A stretch of 64,000 nt of DNA from Winogradskyella wichelsiae (GTDB lineage Bacteria; Bacteroidota; Bacteroidia; Flavobacteriales; Flavobacteriaceae), in contig NZ_JABFDJ010000001.1 of assembly GCF_013403925.1 (NCBI RefSeq), forward strand, positions 434,001 to 498,000. The letters run 5' to 3'. Made by a program: the position numbers and the translations under genes. The number at the start of each line of letters is the position of its first letter. Position 1 is the stretch's first letter. Below are positions 1 through 8,860 of this stretch, in pieces. Under the pieces are notes generated by a model that worked only from the letters and a program-made list of their open reading frames with translations, did not search any database and was not told where the DNA came from.

Positions 1-485
1 CAAAGTCTTGACATCTGAAAATGTGTAAAACCACTTAACACTTTACACTCTGCCATATATTTATCAGCTTTATCTAAATCTGCATCGTCTATTGCAAAAT
101 CTTTATATAATTGGATAGTTTCGCGAGAACTTACAATTTTTACGATATCACCATAAAAATTCTCCCAGATTTGGTTGTACATCCAAAACCCATTATCGTA
201 GATAAAAAGATCTGTATCTGCAAACTGAGGTTGATCTCCTAAGCCACCTGCATTAACATCATCTCCCCTAACACCAATAAGTAAAGGATCTTCCCAACCT
301 CTAGAATATACTGCTGAATACGAACCGATAAGTGGTAAAATCATATCATCAGAATTGGTGAAATCGAGATCATCTGCAGCGAGTTGACCATCATTCTCTT
401 CTAATTTATCTGTGCATGAGAAAACCACCGTACAGATTGCCAACATCAGTGTTAGCTGTTTTATTATTTGATTTATATTTTTCAT
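1..485 (-). CDS. SusD/RagB-like outer-membrane lipoprotein, N-terminal part (cut by window edge)
   Basis: About 161 codons are visible, reading from the ATG at 485 towards base 1, with no stop before the edge. The N-terminus is a lipoprotein signal: a positively charged start, a hydrophobic stretch, then a lipobox ending VVFSC and an acidic tail (TDKLEEND), as expected for surface-exposed lipoproteins. The following residues (SYSAVYSRGWEDP, then a WMYNQIWENFY stretch) fit the helical start of SusD-like proteins. It lies 11 bp downstream of the stop of the SusC-like gene, so the two form a susCD operon in the usual order. By family knowledge it would be the substrate-binding lid of the SusC channel. 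The substrate is not predictable from this fragment; no carbohydrate-active enzyme is visible beside it in the window. Confidence 0.85.
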   Translation of the reverse strand, partial: MKNINQIIKQLTLMLAICTVVFSCTDKLEENDGQLAADDLDFTNSDDMILPLIGSYSAVYSRGWEDPLLIGVRGDDVNAGGLGDQPQFADTDLFIYDNGFWMYNQIWENFYGDIVKIVSSRETIQLYKDFAIDDADLDKADKYMAECKVLSGFTHFQMSRL

Positions 486-496
486 AATAGCTTTTT

Positions 497-3400
497 TTAA
501 ATTTTAATATTTACACCAAATGTATACACTGCAGGCACTGCATAGGTTTCGCGATCAATACCATCACTAACTTCTGGGTTAAACCCATTATAACTAAATA
601 CAGTTATAGGACGCTCTGCTGTACATGTAAATCTTATCTCTGGCATATTCTCACCAAGAGATTTAGCAGGTATAGTGTATGCCAACTGAATATTTTGAAC
701 TCTAAAATACGCTCCATCTTCAACAAAAAAGCTACTCATTTTCTGGTTCCATGCTTTTCTTCTTCCTTCTGATGAAGGGTATGAATTTGAAGTCCCTTCT
801 CCATGCCATCTATTTGTAGCAAAGTCAGCATCTATATTTGTGTCATTAGTAAAAATAACTTCACCTCTTTTACGGTTCAATATTTTATTTCCTGTTTGTC
901 CTGAGACAGCTACTGATAAATCGAAATTCTTATATGAGACATTTAGATTTCCACCATAACTAAATGTTGGTAAATAAGACCCTAAAACCACCCTATCTTC
1001 TGCATCAATTTTACCATCATTATTTTGATCTTTATAAATTAAATCTCCAGGAATTAACTGGTTATTATTTGCGCTTGCTTCATTCTGCGCTGTTGGATCT
1101 GCAGCAACTTGATCTTCATTTTGATAAACACCTGCTACCTCCCAACCATAAAAAGCATTTACTGGCTCTCCAACAATAAGTCTCTGACGAAACTCAGCTT
1201 CACCTGTATCAAAATAACCTTGTTCACTATCAATTCTAGTTATTTCATTTTTAAGCGTTGCTATATTTCCACCAACAGAGAAACTCCAGTCATCATTAAT
1301 ACTTTGATTCCAGTTGGCTGCGATTTCTAAACCTTGATTTCGCATTTCGCCAATATTAGTATCCACAACTTCAGCGGTAATTGGTATATCCTTTGGAAGT
1401 ACTAAATCTTTAGTATCACGGATGTAATAATCGATCTCTAAACTTAATTTATCGTTAAAAAAGCGCGAACTAATACCAAAATTTGTTTCTTCTAAAATCT
1501 CACGTTTTAAATTTTGAAAAGTATTTGTAGTCAATATACCATTCATTTGAGTATCACCTATATCTGCTGTTGTTGTAGATACGGTTCTTGTACCTGCACT
1601 TCCGCCTAAGAATCCATTAGCCAATTGTCCCCAACCTGCACGTAACTTCAAAAAATTAATTGTATTATTATCTTTCATGAAGTTCTCTTCTGAAACTACC
1701 CATCCTAAACCTACAGCTGGTGTAGTGACCCAAATTTCTCTAGGAAATCTTCCATCACCTTCACGTCTTATAGTTGCATTAAGCAAATACCTATCCTTAA
1801 AACTATACTCTAACCGACTAAAAAAGGCTATTGAATACTCGCGATCACCGGACTCTTTAACTTGCTCATTAAATGTCGTTGGATTTGCAAAATCTAAGTA
1901 CCAAGAGCTTTCTAAATCGATCCCCTGTATCTCATTCCCTGTAGCTTCAAAAGAATTATCTTGATAATCTCTATATGAAGAACCAGCAAGAAGTGTTAAA
2001 CTATGATCGCCAAAAGTATCATTGTAAGTTAATGTATTATCCCATATTTGCTTAGAATAGTTTAATTCTGCTCGTCTAATAGAAGATTGTGCCCTTTGTG
2101 ATTGTGACGATATAAAATAAGGTAATCTTACATTTCTCTCTGAAATGGTAGAATAGTCATGGCTATAAGATGTTTTAAACTTTAATTTCTCTGGAACCAA
2201 CTCATATTCTAAAAACATACTTGTTAAGACTTTTCTAATCTTAAGCTGATTGTTATTATACTCCATAGTAGGAAACGGGTTTTGTGTTCCACGGTAACCT
2301 AGTAAAGTCGCATCTGAATATGGTGTTGTTGTAGCTTCTGTATTTGTATTATCATAAATAGGCAGAATAGGTACAGCTGAATATGCTTGAAACCAAGCCC
2401 CATTTTCAGGATTGTACTGTGTTGCATTACTGAAAATGGCATTTGTTCCAATTTTGAATCGGTCAGATAATTTGATTTCAATATTAGACTGAATGTTGAA
2501 ACGCTCATATTCGTTTTTCATATCTAAAATTCCTTCTTGAGAGAAATAATTAGCGTTTACACTATAAGTTGTTCTCTCTGTTCCTCCTGTAACCCCAATA
2601 GCATGACTAGAAATTGGCGCTACACGTAAAATTTCTTTATACCAATCTGTATTAACATTTGGAATATTAGGGTTTACTCTACTTCTACCAAAACGCTGAA
2701 TGGCGTTATTCACAAAATCAATATCAGGCTGTGAATTAGATTCATAAGCCATGGTTACAAATTGTTCAGCATTTGCCATTTTAACCACATTTTGAGCATT
2801 TTGGTACCCAGAATAACCATTATATGTAAACACAGGCTTTTGTTCTATTCTTCCGTTTTTGGTTTCAATAATAATTACACCATTAACACCAGCTTGTCCA
2901 AATATAGAGATTGAAGATGCGTCTTTTAAAACAGAGATAGTTTCAATTTGATTACTATCTAAAAATTCAATAGTGTCATAAAACATGCCATCAACTACAT
3001 ACAATGGTGAATCACCACCTTTATAAGAATTGACACCTCTAATTCTAACTGATGGAGAACCTCCTGGCGTACCACTACTCACTACTTGAACACCAGCAAC
3101 TTTACCTTGAATAGATTGCATAACATTACTACTTGGCGTTCTTGCTATATCCTCTGATTTTACAGTAGCTATTGACCCTGTTAAATCGGCTTTCTTCTGA
3201 GTTCCATAACCAACAACAACGACTTCGTTAAGTGAAGCCACATCATCTTTCAAGATAATATTTAATTGTTTTTCACCACCTACTGTAATCAACTGAGGCA
3301 CAAAACCAACGTAGCTAAATTCAATTTGCTCACCTACTTCTGCCATAATGGTGTACTTCCCATCAAAATCAGTAGTGGCGCCCCTATTTGATCCTTTAAT

Positions 3401-3529
3401 TATGACGCTCGCCCCTGGCAAAGGCATTCCATCACTCTCACTTGTTACAATTCCGTTAATTTCTACCTGTTGTGCAAAAGAACAGATTGAAAAAAACAAC
3501 ATCAACAATAGACTAATTTTTGTTTTCAT
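497..3529 (-). CDS. SusC/RagA family TonB-linked outer-membrane receptor
   Basis: The 1010-residue protein has a signal peptide ending near SFAQQ, a carboxypeptidase-regulatory-like domain (about residues 23-95, with GIVTSESDGMPLPGASV and a following GKYTI), a TonB plug starting about residue 100 (LNEVVVVGYGTQKK, then VRIRGVNS and PLYVVDG), and a long beta-barrel ending in an aromatic-poor FGVNIKI terminus. Length and domain order are normal for the SusC family. It would form the TonB-powered channel paired with the SusD-like lipoprotein encoded next. The upstream gap to the regulator gene contains several TGACGTA motifs and no clear TAnnTTTG promoter element, which suggests activator-dependent expression. 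Substrate unknown. Confidence 0.93.
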   Translation of the reverse strand: MKTKISLLLMLFFSICSFAQQVEINGIVTSESDGMPLPGASVIIKGSNRGATTDFDGKYTIMAEVGEQIEFSYVGFVPQLITVGGEKQLNIILKDDVASLNEVVVVGYGTQKKADLTGSIATVKSEDIARTPSSNVMQSIQGKVAGVQVVSSGTPGGSPSVRIRGVNSYKGGDSPLYVVDGMFYDTIEFLDSNQIETISVLKDASSISIFGQAGVNGVIIIETKNGRIEQKPVFTYNGYSGYQNAQNVVKMANAEQFVTMAYESNSQPDIDFVNNAIQRFGRSRVNPNIPNVNTDWYKEILRVAPISSHAIGVTGGTERTTYSVNANYFSQEGILDMKNEYERFNIQSNIEIKLSDRFKIGTNAIFSNATQYNPENGAWFQAYSAVPILPIYDNTNTEATTTPYSDATLLGYRGTQNPFPTMEYNNNQLKIRKVLTSMFLEYELVPEKLKFKTSYSHDYSTISERNVRLPYFISSQSQRAQSSIRRAELNYSKQIWDNTLTYNDTFGDHSLTLLAGSSYRDYQDNSFEATGNEIQGIDLESSWYLDFANPTTFNEQVKESGDREYSIAFFSRLEYSFKDRYLLNATIRREGDGRFPREIWVTTPAVGLGWVVSEENFMKDNNTINFLKLRAGWGQLANGFLGGSAGTRTVSTTTADIGDTQMNGILTTNTFQNLKREILEETNFGISSRFFNDKLSLEIDYYIRDTKDLVLPKDIPITAEVVDTNIGEMRNQGLEIAANWNQSINDDWSFSVGGNIATLKNEITRIDSEQGYFDTGEAEFRQRLIVGEPVNAFYGWEVAGVYQNEDQVAADPTAQNEASANNNQLIPGDLIYKDQNNDGKIDAEDRVVLGSYLPTFSYGGNLNVSYKNFDLSVAVSGQTGNKILNRKRGEVIFTNDTNIDADFATNRWHGEGTSNSYPSSEGRRKAWNQKMSSFFVEDGAYFRVQNIQLAYTIPAKSLGENMPEIRFTCTAERPITVFSYNGFNPEVSDGIDRETYAVPAVYTFGVNIKI

Positions 3530-3778
3530 ATTAATTGTTTAATTTTTAATAATAGAGTTAGTTTATTCAATGCCGAAGTTATAACGTATTATTAAATGCT
3601 ATTAAAATATATTTACATTTTAAATACGCCACACGTCATAAAGAAGGTTAACAACTGTTAATAAAACCCACTATGACGTACTATAAAGCCATAAAAAAAA
3701 CGTTTTAGTAGCGAGAACATTCCTCAAGTGACGTAGTAATGACGTATACAATTATTAAGATAAATTGATTTATTACGT
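3530..3778 (-). promoter_or_regulatory. susC upstream region with TGACGTA/ACGT motif array
   Basis: This 249-bp gap separates the stop of the regulator gene from the start of susC. It contains TGACGTA on the plus strand at 3674-3680, 3729-3735 and 3740-3746, and the same core inverted (ACGTCA) at 3633-3638. The tetramer ACGT also occurs at 3584, 3700 and 3775. The two closest copies are 11 bp apart, the third is 55 bp away, and the ACGT at 3775 is 33 bp from the one at 3742, so spacings tend to whole helical turns. Binding by the neighbouring LuxR-type regulator is inference. No standard flavobacterial -7 element was found in the gap. Confidence 0.5.
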
Positions 3779-6586
3779 TTAATTTTTGATATTTAACAAA
3801 TAATCGACTATTGAAATATCATTTTCTAAATCTAACTTCTTTTTTAATCGATATCGATGTGTTTCCACCCCTCTAACTGAGATATTCATAAGTGGAGCTA
3901 TTTCTTTAGAGGAAAGATTCATTTTGATGTAGGCACAAATCTTTAAATCTTTAGGTGTAAGTATGGAGTGTTTTGATTTTAAAATCTCAAAGAACTCATC
4001 GTGAACTTGACTAAAATTATTTTCAAAAACTGCCCATTCATCTTTCAACACAATTGAATTATCAAGTTTCTTTACAATCTTTTTATAAGAATAGTAGTTA
4101 TTAAATCCTTCTTTATTAACCATCAAATCTTTTTTGATCTCTTGAAGTGTTTCATTTTTCTTCACTAAAGCCATAGCATTATTAGCTAATTGTTTACTTT
4201 TTAACTTAATTTCATTTTGCAAGGATTCATTTTTAAGTTGAACAATTTGCTTTTCATTTTCTAAAGTTTGTTCTCTAAGTAGTTTCTGTTGCTCTTTTTG
4301 ATACTTAATTTTAATTAGACGCTGTTCTTTAGCTATTTTTTTATTATGCAGTGTGTAAAACACAACTATAATAAGACAAACTAAAAAAGCATAAAATACA
4401 TAACCTAAGGTTGCTCTATACCACGGAGGATAAACCTCTAAACGCAATGCTTGAATCGGTGATGCGTTACCAGCATTATCACTACTTCTAAATAAAATAT
4501 TATAACGACCATCTATAAGATTTGACAATTCAACTTTATTACCTTCAATGGCATACCACAAACTATCAATTTCTTCTCCACTTGCGTCTGAAACATTATA
4601 TTCAAAATGATGATTTAATGATTTGGCAGAAGATAATTCTATGGATAAATTTTCTTTAAAATCATAGCCAAAGTCTTCATTTTGAATATTACTTAAGGCA
4701 ATAGAGTTGCCACCAATATTAATAGATTCAATAGTCGGTTTATATAATTCGATACTCGTATTTGATGTACTATTTATCATCATAAAACCATTATCTAAAT
4801 TTAACGCGTATACAGAGTCATTGAGTTTAGACACATTCTCGTAGCCAACTATATACCTATTTTTAAGAAAAACATCATTTAGAAAAAACTCTTTATGTGT
4901 ATTATCAAAAGATTTAAACTTTATAAAACCTCCTTTATTTTTAAGCGCAAACAAATCTGTGTTGTCATCAGAAATAATATAGCTGTTTTCATCGAGCATA
5001 TCATTAAGTAGATCATAGGGGATAATTGAATCTAAAATAGGCTCATAGCGCTGCCAGCCTTCATTCGTTTTAAAACTGATATTGTTTCGTATATTATAAA
5101 CACGGACATTATAATTAGAACTTATTCCTTTATTCTTATACTTCTTAACGGCAGTTACATTATCATAATTCTCATCAAAACTTATTTTTGACACCCCTTT
5201 TGTAGCATGTGCAATCCAAGCTGTGGTAGGGTTTTCAAAAACCAAGAATCTAGAAGGAATTGTAGTTTCCCCCAAATACTTTACTTCCCACTTACCTAAA
5301 ACTTTTTCAAACTTCACCAAACCTGAATATGTTCCTTGTATATAAGTGTGTTCTTTTTCAGGTACTTTCTTAATCGTCCAACCACCCGTATAACTAGATA
5401 TCAAGGTTAATTTATCGTTATCTACAATAAAAGTCCCATCATTATGACCACAAAATAAATCTCCTTCAACGATCTCTAAATCCCAAACTTGACCTTGAGA
5501 TCCTTTTATAAAATTTAATTTTTCATCTTTATCTAACCTAAAAAGACCCGTGTTCGTGCCAACATAAATATCTCCCTTATACTTAACAACATCGTAGACT
5601 GCACCTAATTTACCTGATATATCATTAAAAAAATAATTAAGACTATTAAGTTCTATATTAGCAATACCATTGTCTAATCCCAACCAAAGATTACCGGTCT
5701 CATCTATACATTGCCCTAAAATAGTATTATTAAATAAGCCGTTTTCTTTACTAATATGATACTTAAGTATACCTTTCTTATCGGTTAAAAAAACCCCATC
5801 CTTTATAGTACCAAAAACCATATCTTGGTTTTTTAATATAGAGAATGTATTTAGTTGGTGTAGCTGAATCTGTTTATCAATATTAAAACGAGTTGGTGTT
5901 AATTTATTATTCTCTAAAAAATACCCTCCCTTTAACGAAGTCATCAACAATAATTTTCCTTCATACAAACTGATGGAGATAATTTTAGTATCTAATAATT
6001 CATCACTAAAATAATAGGGCTCTAACCCTTCATCTTTTAATAAAAAGACACCTTCATTTAAAGTACTGACATAAAGATTATCTTCAATAACATTAAATGA
6101 AATAACAACAGACTCAGTCTTCAATTGCTTAACGGTCTCAAAATCGTAGATGTAAATATTTGAAAAAGACCTAAAAATAATCTTATTGTCAAAACTTACA
6201 ATTCCCCATATTTCTTCATTAGGCGAAATAACATCAAGTATAGTATCACTCAACGAATGGTATTTTAAACACCCAAATTCATCACGATTCCAATAACCAA
6301 ACTCTTCATAAGATCCTGTATAGACAATATTATCTATAGATAACACGGATCGAACAATGGTTTTGTTTGGCAATTGACGAAATTTCCAAATTAACCCGTC
6401 ATATTCTAATAAACCACTATTATTTGCAACATACACTTTGCCATCATCAGCTCTAGTAATATCCCAATTCTGGTTCCCAGCTTTGTACTCAGCTAAAGTA
6501 TAATTATGTATACTCGGTGCAAACTGACTATAACATTGCAAGGAGAATGCAAAAAAAATAAAGAAAAAAGAAAAAAGTTTATTCAT
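3779..6586 (-). CDS. membrane-spanning transcription regulator: periplasmic propeller, Y_Y_Y domain, coiled coil and LuxR-type HTH
   Basis: The 935-residue protein starts with a signal-like hydrophobic segment (FSFFFIFFAFSL). A long region of two-component-regulator propeller-type repeats follows (for example NGLFNNTILGQCIDETGNLWLGL), then a Y_Y_Y-like domain (about 640-720, ending LRLEVYPPWYRATLGY). A transmembrane helix at about 735-760 leads into a Lys/Glu-rich coiled coil (about 765-840). The C-terminus is a LuxR-type HTH (LTPKDLKICAYIKMNLSSKE, then ETHRYRLKKKL). No histidine kinase or receiver domain is present, so it is a one-component transmembrane regulator in the style of SusR-like proteins. 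It lies directly upstream of and codirectional with susC, so it probably controls that pair. The ligand is unknown. Confidence 0.85.
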   Translation of the reverse strand: MNKLFSFFFIFFAFSLQCYSQFAPSIHNYTLAEYKAGNQNWDITRADDGKVYVANNSGLLEYDGLIWKFRQLPNKTIVRSVLSIDNIVYTGSYEEFGYWNRDEFGCLKYHSLSDTILDVISPNEEIWGIVSFDNKIIFRSFSNIYIYDFETVKQLKTESVVISFNVIEDNLYVSTLNEGVFLLKDEGLEPYYFSDELLDTKIISISLYEGKLLLMTSLKGGYFLENNKLTPTRFNIDKQIQLHQLNTFSILKNQDMVFGTIKDGVFLTDKKGILKYHISKENGLFNNTILGQCIDETGNLWLGLDNGIANIELNSLNYFFNDISGKLGAVYDVVKYKGDIYVGTNTGLFRLDKDEKLNFIKGSQGQVWDLEIVEGDLFCGHNDGTFIVDNDKLTLISSYTGGWTIKKVPEKEHTYIQGTYSGLVKFEKVLGKWEVKYLGETTIPSRFLVFENPTTAWIAHATKGVSKISFDENYDNVTAVKKYKNKGISSNYNVRVYNIRNNISFKTNEGWQRYEPILDSIIPYDLLNDMLDENSYIISDDNTDLFALKNKGGFIKFKSFDNTHKEFFLNDVFLKNRYIVGYENVSKLNDSVYALNLDNGFMMINSTSNTSIELYKPTIESINIGGNSIALSNIQNEDFGYDFKENLSIELSSAKSLNHHFEYNVSDASGEEIDSLWYAIEGNKVELSNLIDGRYNILFRSSDNAGNASPIQALRLEVYPPWYRATLGYVFYAFLVCLIIVVFYTLHNKKIAKEQRLIKIKYQKEQQKLLREQTLENEKQIVQLKNESLQNEIKLKSKQLANNAMALVKKNETLQEIKKDLMVNKEGFNNYYSYKKIVKKLDNSIVLKDEWAVFENNFSQVHDEFFEILKSKHSILTPKDLKICAYIKMNLSSKEIAPLMNISVRGVETHRYRLKKKLDLENDISIVDYLLNIKN

Positions 6587-6685
6587 ATTATCAAAATACC
6601 TAAAATTTATGACAGAGACTAAAAAAAGGTAAAATTAACAAAGCAAAATAATCTATTAACCATTACCCCAGTTACATCAAACACA

Positions 6686-6693
6686 CAAATATA
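6686..6693 (-). promoter_or_regulatory. candidate -7 element for the regulator gene
   Basis: On the minus strand this reads TATATTTG, a perfect match to the Bacteroidota -7 consensus TAnnTTTG, about 100 bp upstream of the regulator start. No matching -33 element was found at the usual distance, so the call is weak. Confidence 0.35.
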
Positions 6694-6798
6694 AATCATT
6701 ACAGTCATTGACATTTCCTAGATTAAAATGTTTAAACTTTAAATTTAAGATAGAAAATTTTTATATCATAAAATAAATTCCGATCTTCGATAAGACAT

Positions 6799-6873
6799 AT
6801 GAAAAAACAAGTCATTAATATCATTTCTATTATTCGCATTGAGATTATTTCTCAAAGCCAAGGAATGCTATAA
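6799..6873 (+). CDS. isoleucine-rich leader peptide of the ilv operon (attenuator)
   Basis: This 24-codon ORF starts MKKQ and continues VINIISIIRIEII, giving eight isoleucines in twelve residues, then ends SQSQGML before TAA. It is followed 25 bp later by a strong intrinsic terminator and 234 bp later by ilvD. The composition, position and terminator match amino-acid operon leader peptides, in which stalling at codons of the end product permits readthrough. The segment AAGGAA (6860-6865), just after the Ile codons, can pair with TTCCTT (6904-6909) inside the terminator's 5' arm, giving a plausible antiterminator. A ribosome reaching the stop codon would cover AAGGAA and let the terminator form. 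Confidence 0.85.
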   Translation: MKKQVINIISIIRIEIISQSQGML

Positions 6874-6898
6874 ATGAATAAAACATAAATTTATTTTT

Positions 6899-6929
6899 AA
6901 GCCTTCCTTTAATTTGGAAGGCTTTTTTT
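6899..6929 (+). terminator. intrinsic terminator of the ilv attenuator
   Basis: Nine-bp perfect stem AAGCCTTCC (6899-6907) with GGAAGGCTT (6916-6924), loop TTTAATTT, then a run of Ts to 6929. It sits between the Ile-rich leader ORF and ilvD and so would act on the ilv transcript before the first structural gene. Confidence 0.9.
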
Positions 6930-7107
6930 GTACAAAAAAATTAAACATTTGAACATCATAATTATTCAACAATAAGAAACTGATAAACAATAAGTTAAAC
7001 TAACCTTGCAATAATTGAATTTAGATGAATTATGAGAACTCTTTTACTGAAATAACACATATAAAGTAATTTAGATTCACTAAATCAATTTTGCCTTTAA
7101 TAAAACT

Positions 7108-8787
7108 ATGAGCGAATTAAATAAATACAGTAAAACCGTTACCCAAGATGCAACACAACCGGCTGCTCAAGCTATGTTGCACGCTATTGGATTAACGAAA
7201 GAAGATTTTTTTAAACCTATTGTCGGAATCGCTAGTACAGGTTACGAGGGTAACCCTTGTAATATGCACCTAAACGATTTAGCAAAACTTGTAAAAAAAG
7301 GAACTAAGAACAAAGATGTTATTGGATTAATATTTAACACCATTGGAGTTAGTGATGGTATTTCTATGGGAACACCAGGAATGCGTTACTCATTACCATC
7401 TAGAGATATTATTGCAGATTCTATGGAAACTGTAGTCCAAGCTATGAGTTACGACGGATTAGTTACAGTTGTAGGTTGTGATAAAAATATGCCAGGTGCA
7501 TTAATGGCGATGATTCGTTTAGACCGACCAAGTATTTTGGTTTATGGAGGAACTATTGATTCTGGTTGCCATAATGGCAAAAAACTAGATGTCGTTTCTG
7601 CTTTTGAAGCATGGGGAAGTAAAGTTGCCGGAACCATGGACGAAACAGAATATCAAAATATTGTTGAAAAAGCTTGTCCAGGCGCTGGTGCTTGTGGTGG
7701 AATGTACACTGCAAACACAATGGCTTCTGCAATTGAAGCCTTAGGAATGACTTTGCCTTTTAACTCTTCTAACCCAGCATTAAGTGATGCTAAAAAAGAA
7801 GAATCTGTAAGAGCTGGTGAAGCCCTACGTTTATTATTAGAAAAAGATATTAAACCGTCTGATATAATTACTAGAAAATCTTTAGAAAACGCAGTAAGAC
7901 TCGTTACAATATTAGGTGGTTCTACCAATGCTGTATTACACTTTTTAGCCATTGCAAGAGCTGCTCAAATTGATTTCACCTTAAAAGATTTTCAAGATAT
8001 TAGTGACAATACACCATTTTTGGCCGACTTAAAACCAAGTGGAAAATATTTAATGGAAGACATACATGCCGTTGGTGGAATACCTGCAGTATTAAAATAT
8101 TTACTTAAAAAAGGATTAATTCATGGTGACTGTTTAACTGTTACAGGAAAAACAATTGCAGAGAATTTATTAGATGTTCCTGACTTAAAAGAAGGTCAAG
8201 ATGTTATACACCCTATTGAAAAACCTATTAAAATTTCAGGACATTTAAGAATGCTTTACGGAAATTTAGCTACAGAAGGAAGTGTTGCAAAAATCACAGG
8301 TAAAGAAGGTTTATGCTTTAGAGGAAAAGCTAAGGTTTTTGAAGGAGAATATGCAGCAAATGATGGCATTAGAGATGGAAAAGTAGAAAAAGGTGATGTT
8401 ATTGTTATTAGATACGAAGGACCAAAAGGCGGACCAGGTATGCCAGAAATGTTAAAGCCTACAGCTGCTATTATGGGCGCTGGTTTAGGAAAAGATGTGG
8501 CTTTAATTACCGATGGAAGATTCTCTGGAGGAACACACGGTTTTGTTGTAGGACACATTACACCTGAAGCACAAGAAGGAGGAACTATTGCTGTTGTAAA
8601 AGATGGAGATATTATTACCATTGATGCTGAAACAAATTCTATATCACTTGAAGTCTCTGAAGTAGAACTTCAAAAAAGACGTCAAAAATGGAAAGCACCA
8701 GAATTAAAGTTTGAACGTGGTGTTTTATATAAATATGCAAAAACAGTATCATCCGCATCTAAAGGATGTGTAACGGATGAATTTTAA
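7108..8787 (+). CDS. ilvD: dihydroxy-acid dehydratase
   Basis: The 559-residue enzyme dehydrates 2,3-dihydroxy-isovalerate and 2,3-dihydroxy-3-methylvalerate to the keto acids that precede valine/leucine and isoleucine. The IlvD/Edd family cysteines that ligate the Fe-S cluster are visible as C51 (NPCNMHL), C124 (GCDKNMPG) and C196 ([12 protein letters not shown]). The C-terminal signature [12 protein letters not shown] is present. The length is normal for the family. It is the first gene of ilvD-ilvB-ilvN-ilvC-ilvA and lies behind the Ile leader and terminator, so its transcription is likely attenuated by isoleucine supply. The ATG at 7108 starts the conserved N-terminus. Confidence 0.97.
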   Translation: MSELNKYSKTVTQDATQPAAQAMLHAIGLTKEDFFKPIVGIASTGYEGNPCNMHLNDLAKLVKKGTKNKDVIGLIFNTIGVSDGISMGTPGMRYSLPSRDIIADSMETVVQAMSYDGLVTVVGCDKNMPGALMAMIRLDRPSILVYGGTIDSGCHNGKKLDVVSAFEAWGSKVAGTMDETEYQNIVEKACPGAGACGGMYTANTMASAIEALGMTLPFNSSNPALSDAKKEESVRAGEALRLLLEKDIKPSDIITRKSLENAVRLVTILGGSTNAVLHFLAIARAAQIDFTLKDFQDISDNTPFLADLKPSGKYLMEDIHAVGGIPAVLKYLLKKGLIHGDCLTVTGKTIAENLLDVPDLKEGQDVIHPIEKPIKISGHLRMLYGNLATEGSVAKITGKEGLCFRGKAKVFEGEYAANDGIRDGKVEKGDVIVIRYEGPKGGPGMPEMLKPTAAIMGAGLGKDVALITDGRFSGGTHGFVVGHITPEAQEGGTIAVVKDGDIITIDAETNSISLEVSEVELQKRRQKWKAPELKFERGVLYKYAKTVSSASKGCVTDEF

Positions 8788-8860
8788 AAAGAAAGAGTCA
8801 AGAGAAAACGAATAAAACCATAATAGTTTTTAATCTATTCTCAATAATCCATTTTATACT

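Larger units (their letters stand above)
6587..7107. promoter_or_regulatory. divergent regulator/ilvD intergenic region with ilv leader
   Basis: This 521-bp gap separates the minus-strand regulator gene from ilvD. It holds a minus-strand -7 element (6686-6693), the isoleucine-rich leader ORF (6799-6873) and its terminator (6899-6929). The final 178 bp before ilvD hold a seven-codon ORF reading MRTLLLK (7032-7055) and a small hairpin with arms ATTTAG/CTAAAT (7069-7085). No clear plus-strand TAnnTTTG promoter was found upstream of the leader. Confidence 0.6.

Noticed and set aside
1677..1964. 95-codon plus-strand frame inside the first susC
   Set aside because: Antisense shadow of a well-supported gene, without motif or promoter.
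8256..8621. 121-codon minus-strand frame inside ilvD
   Set aside because: Proline/serine-rich shadow of conserved ilvD sequence.
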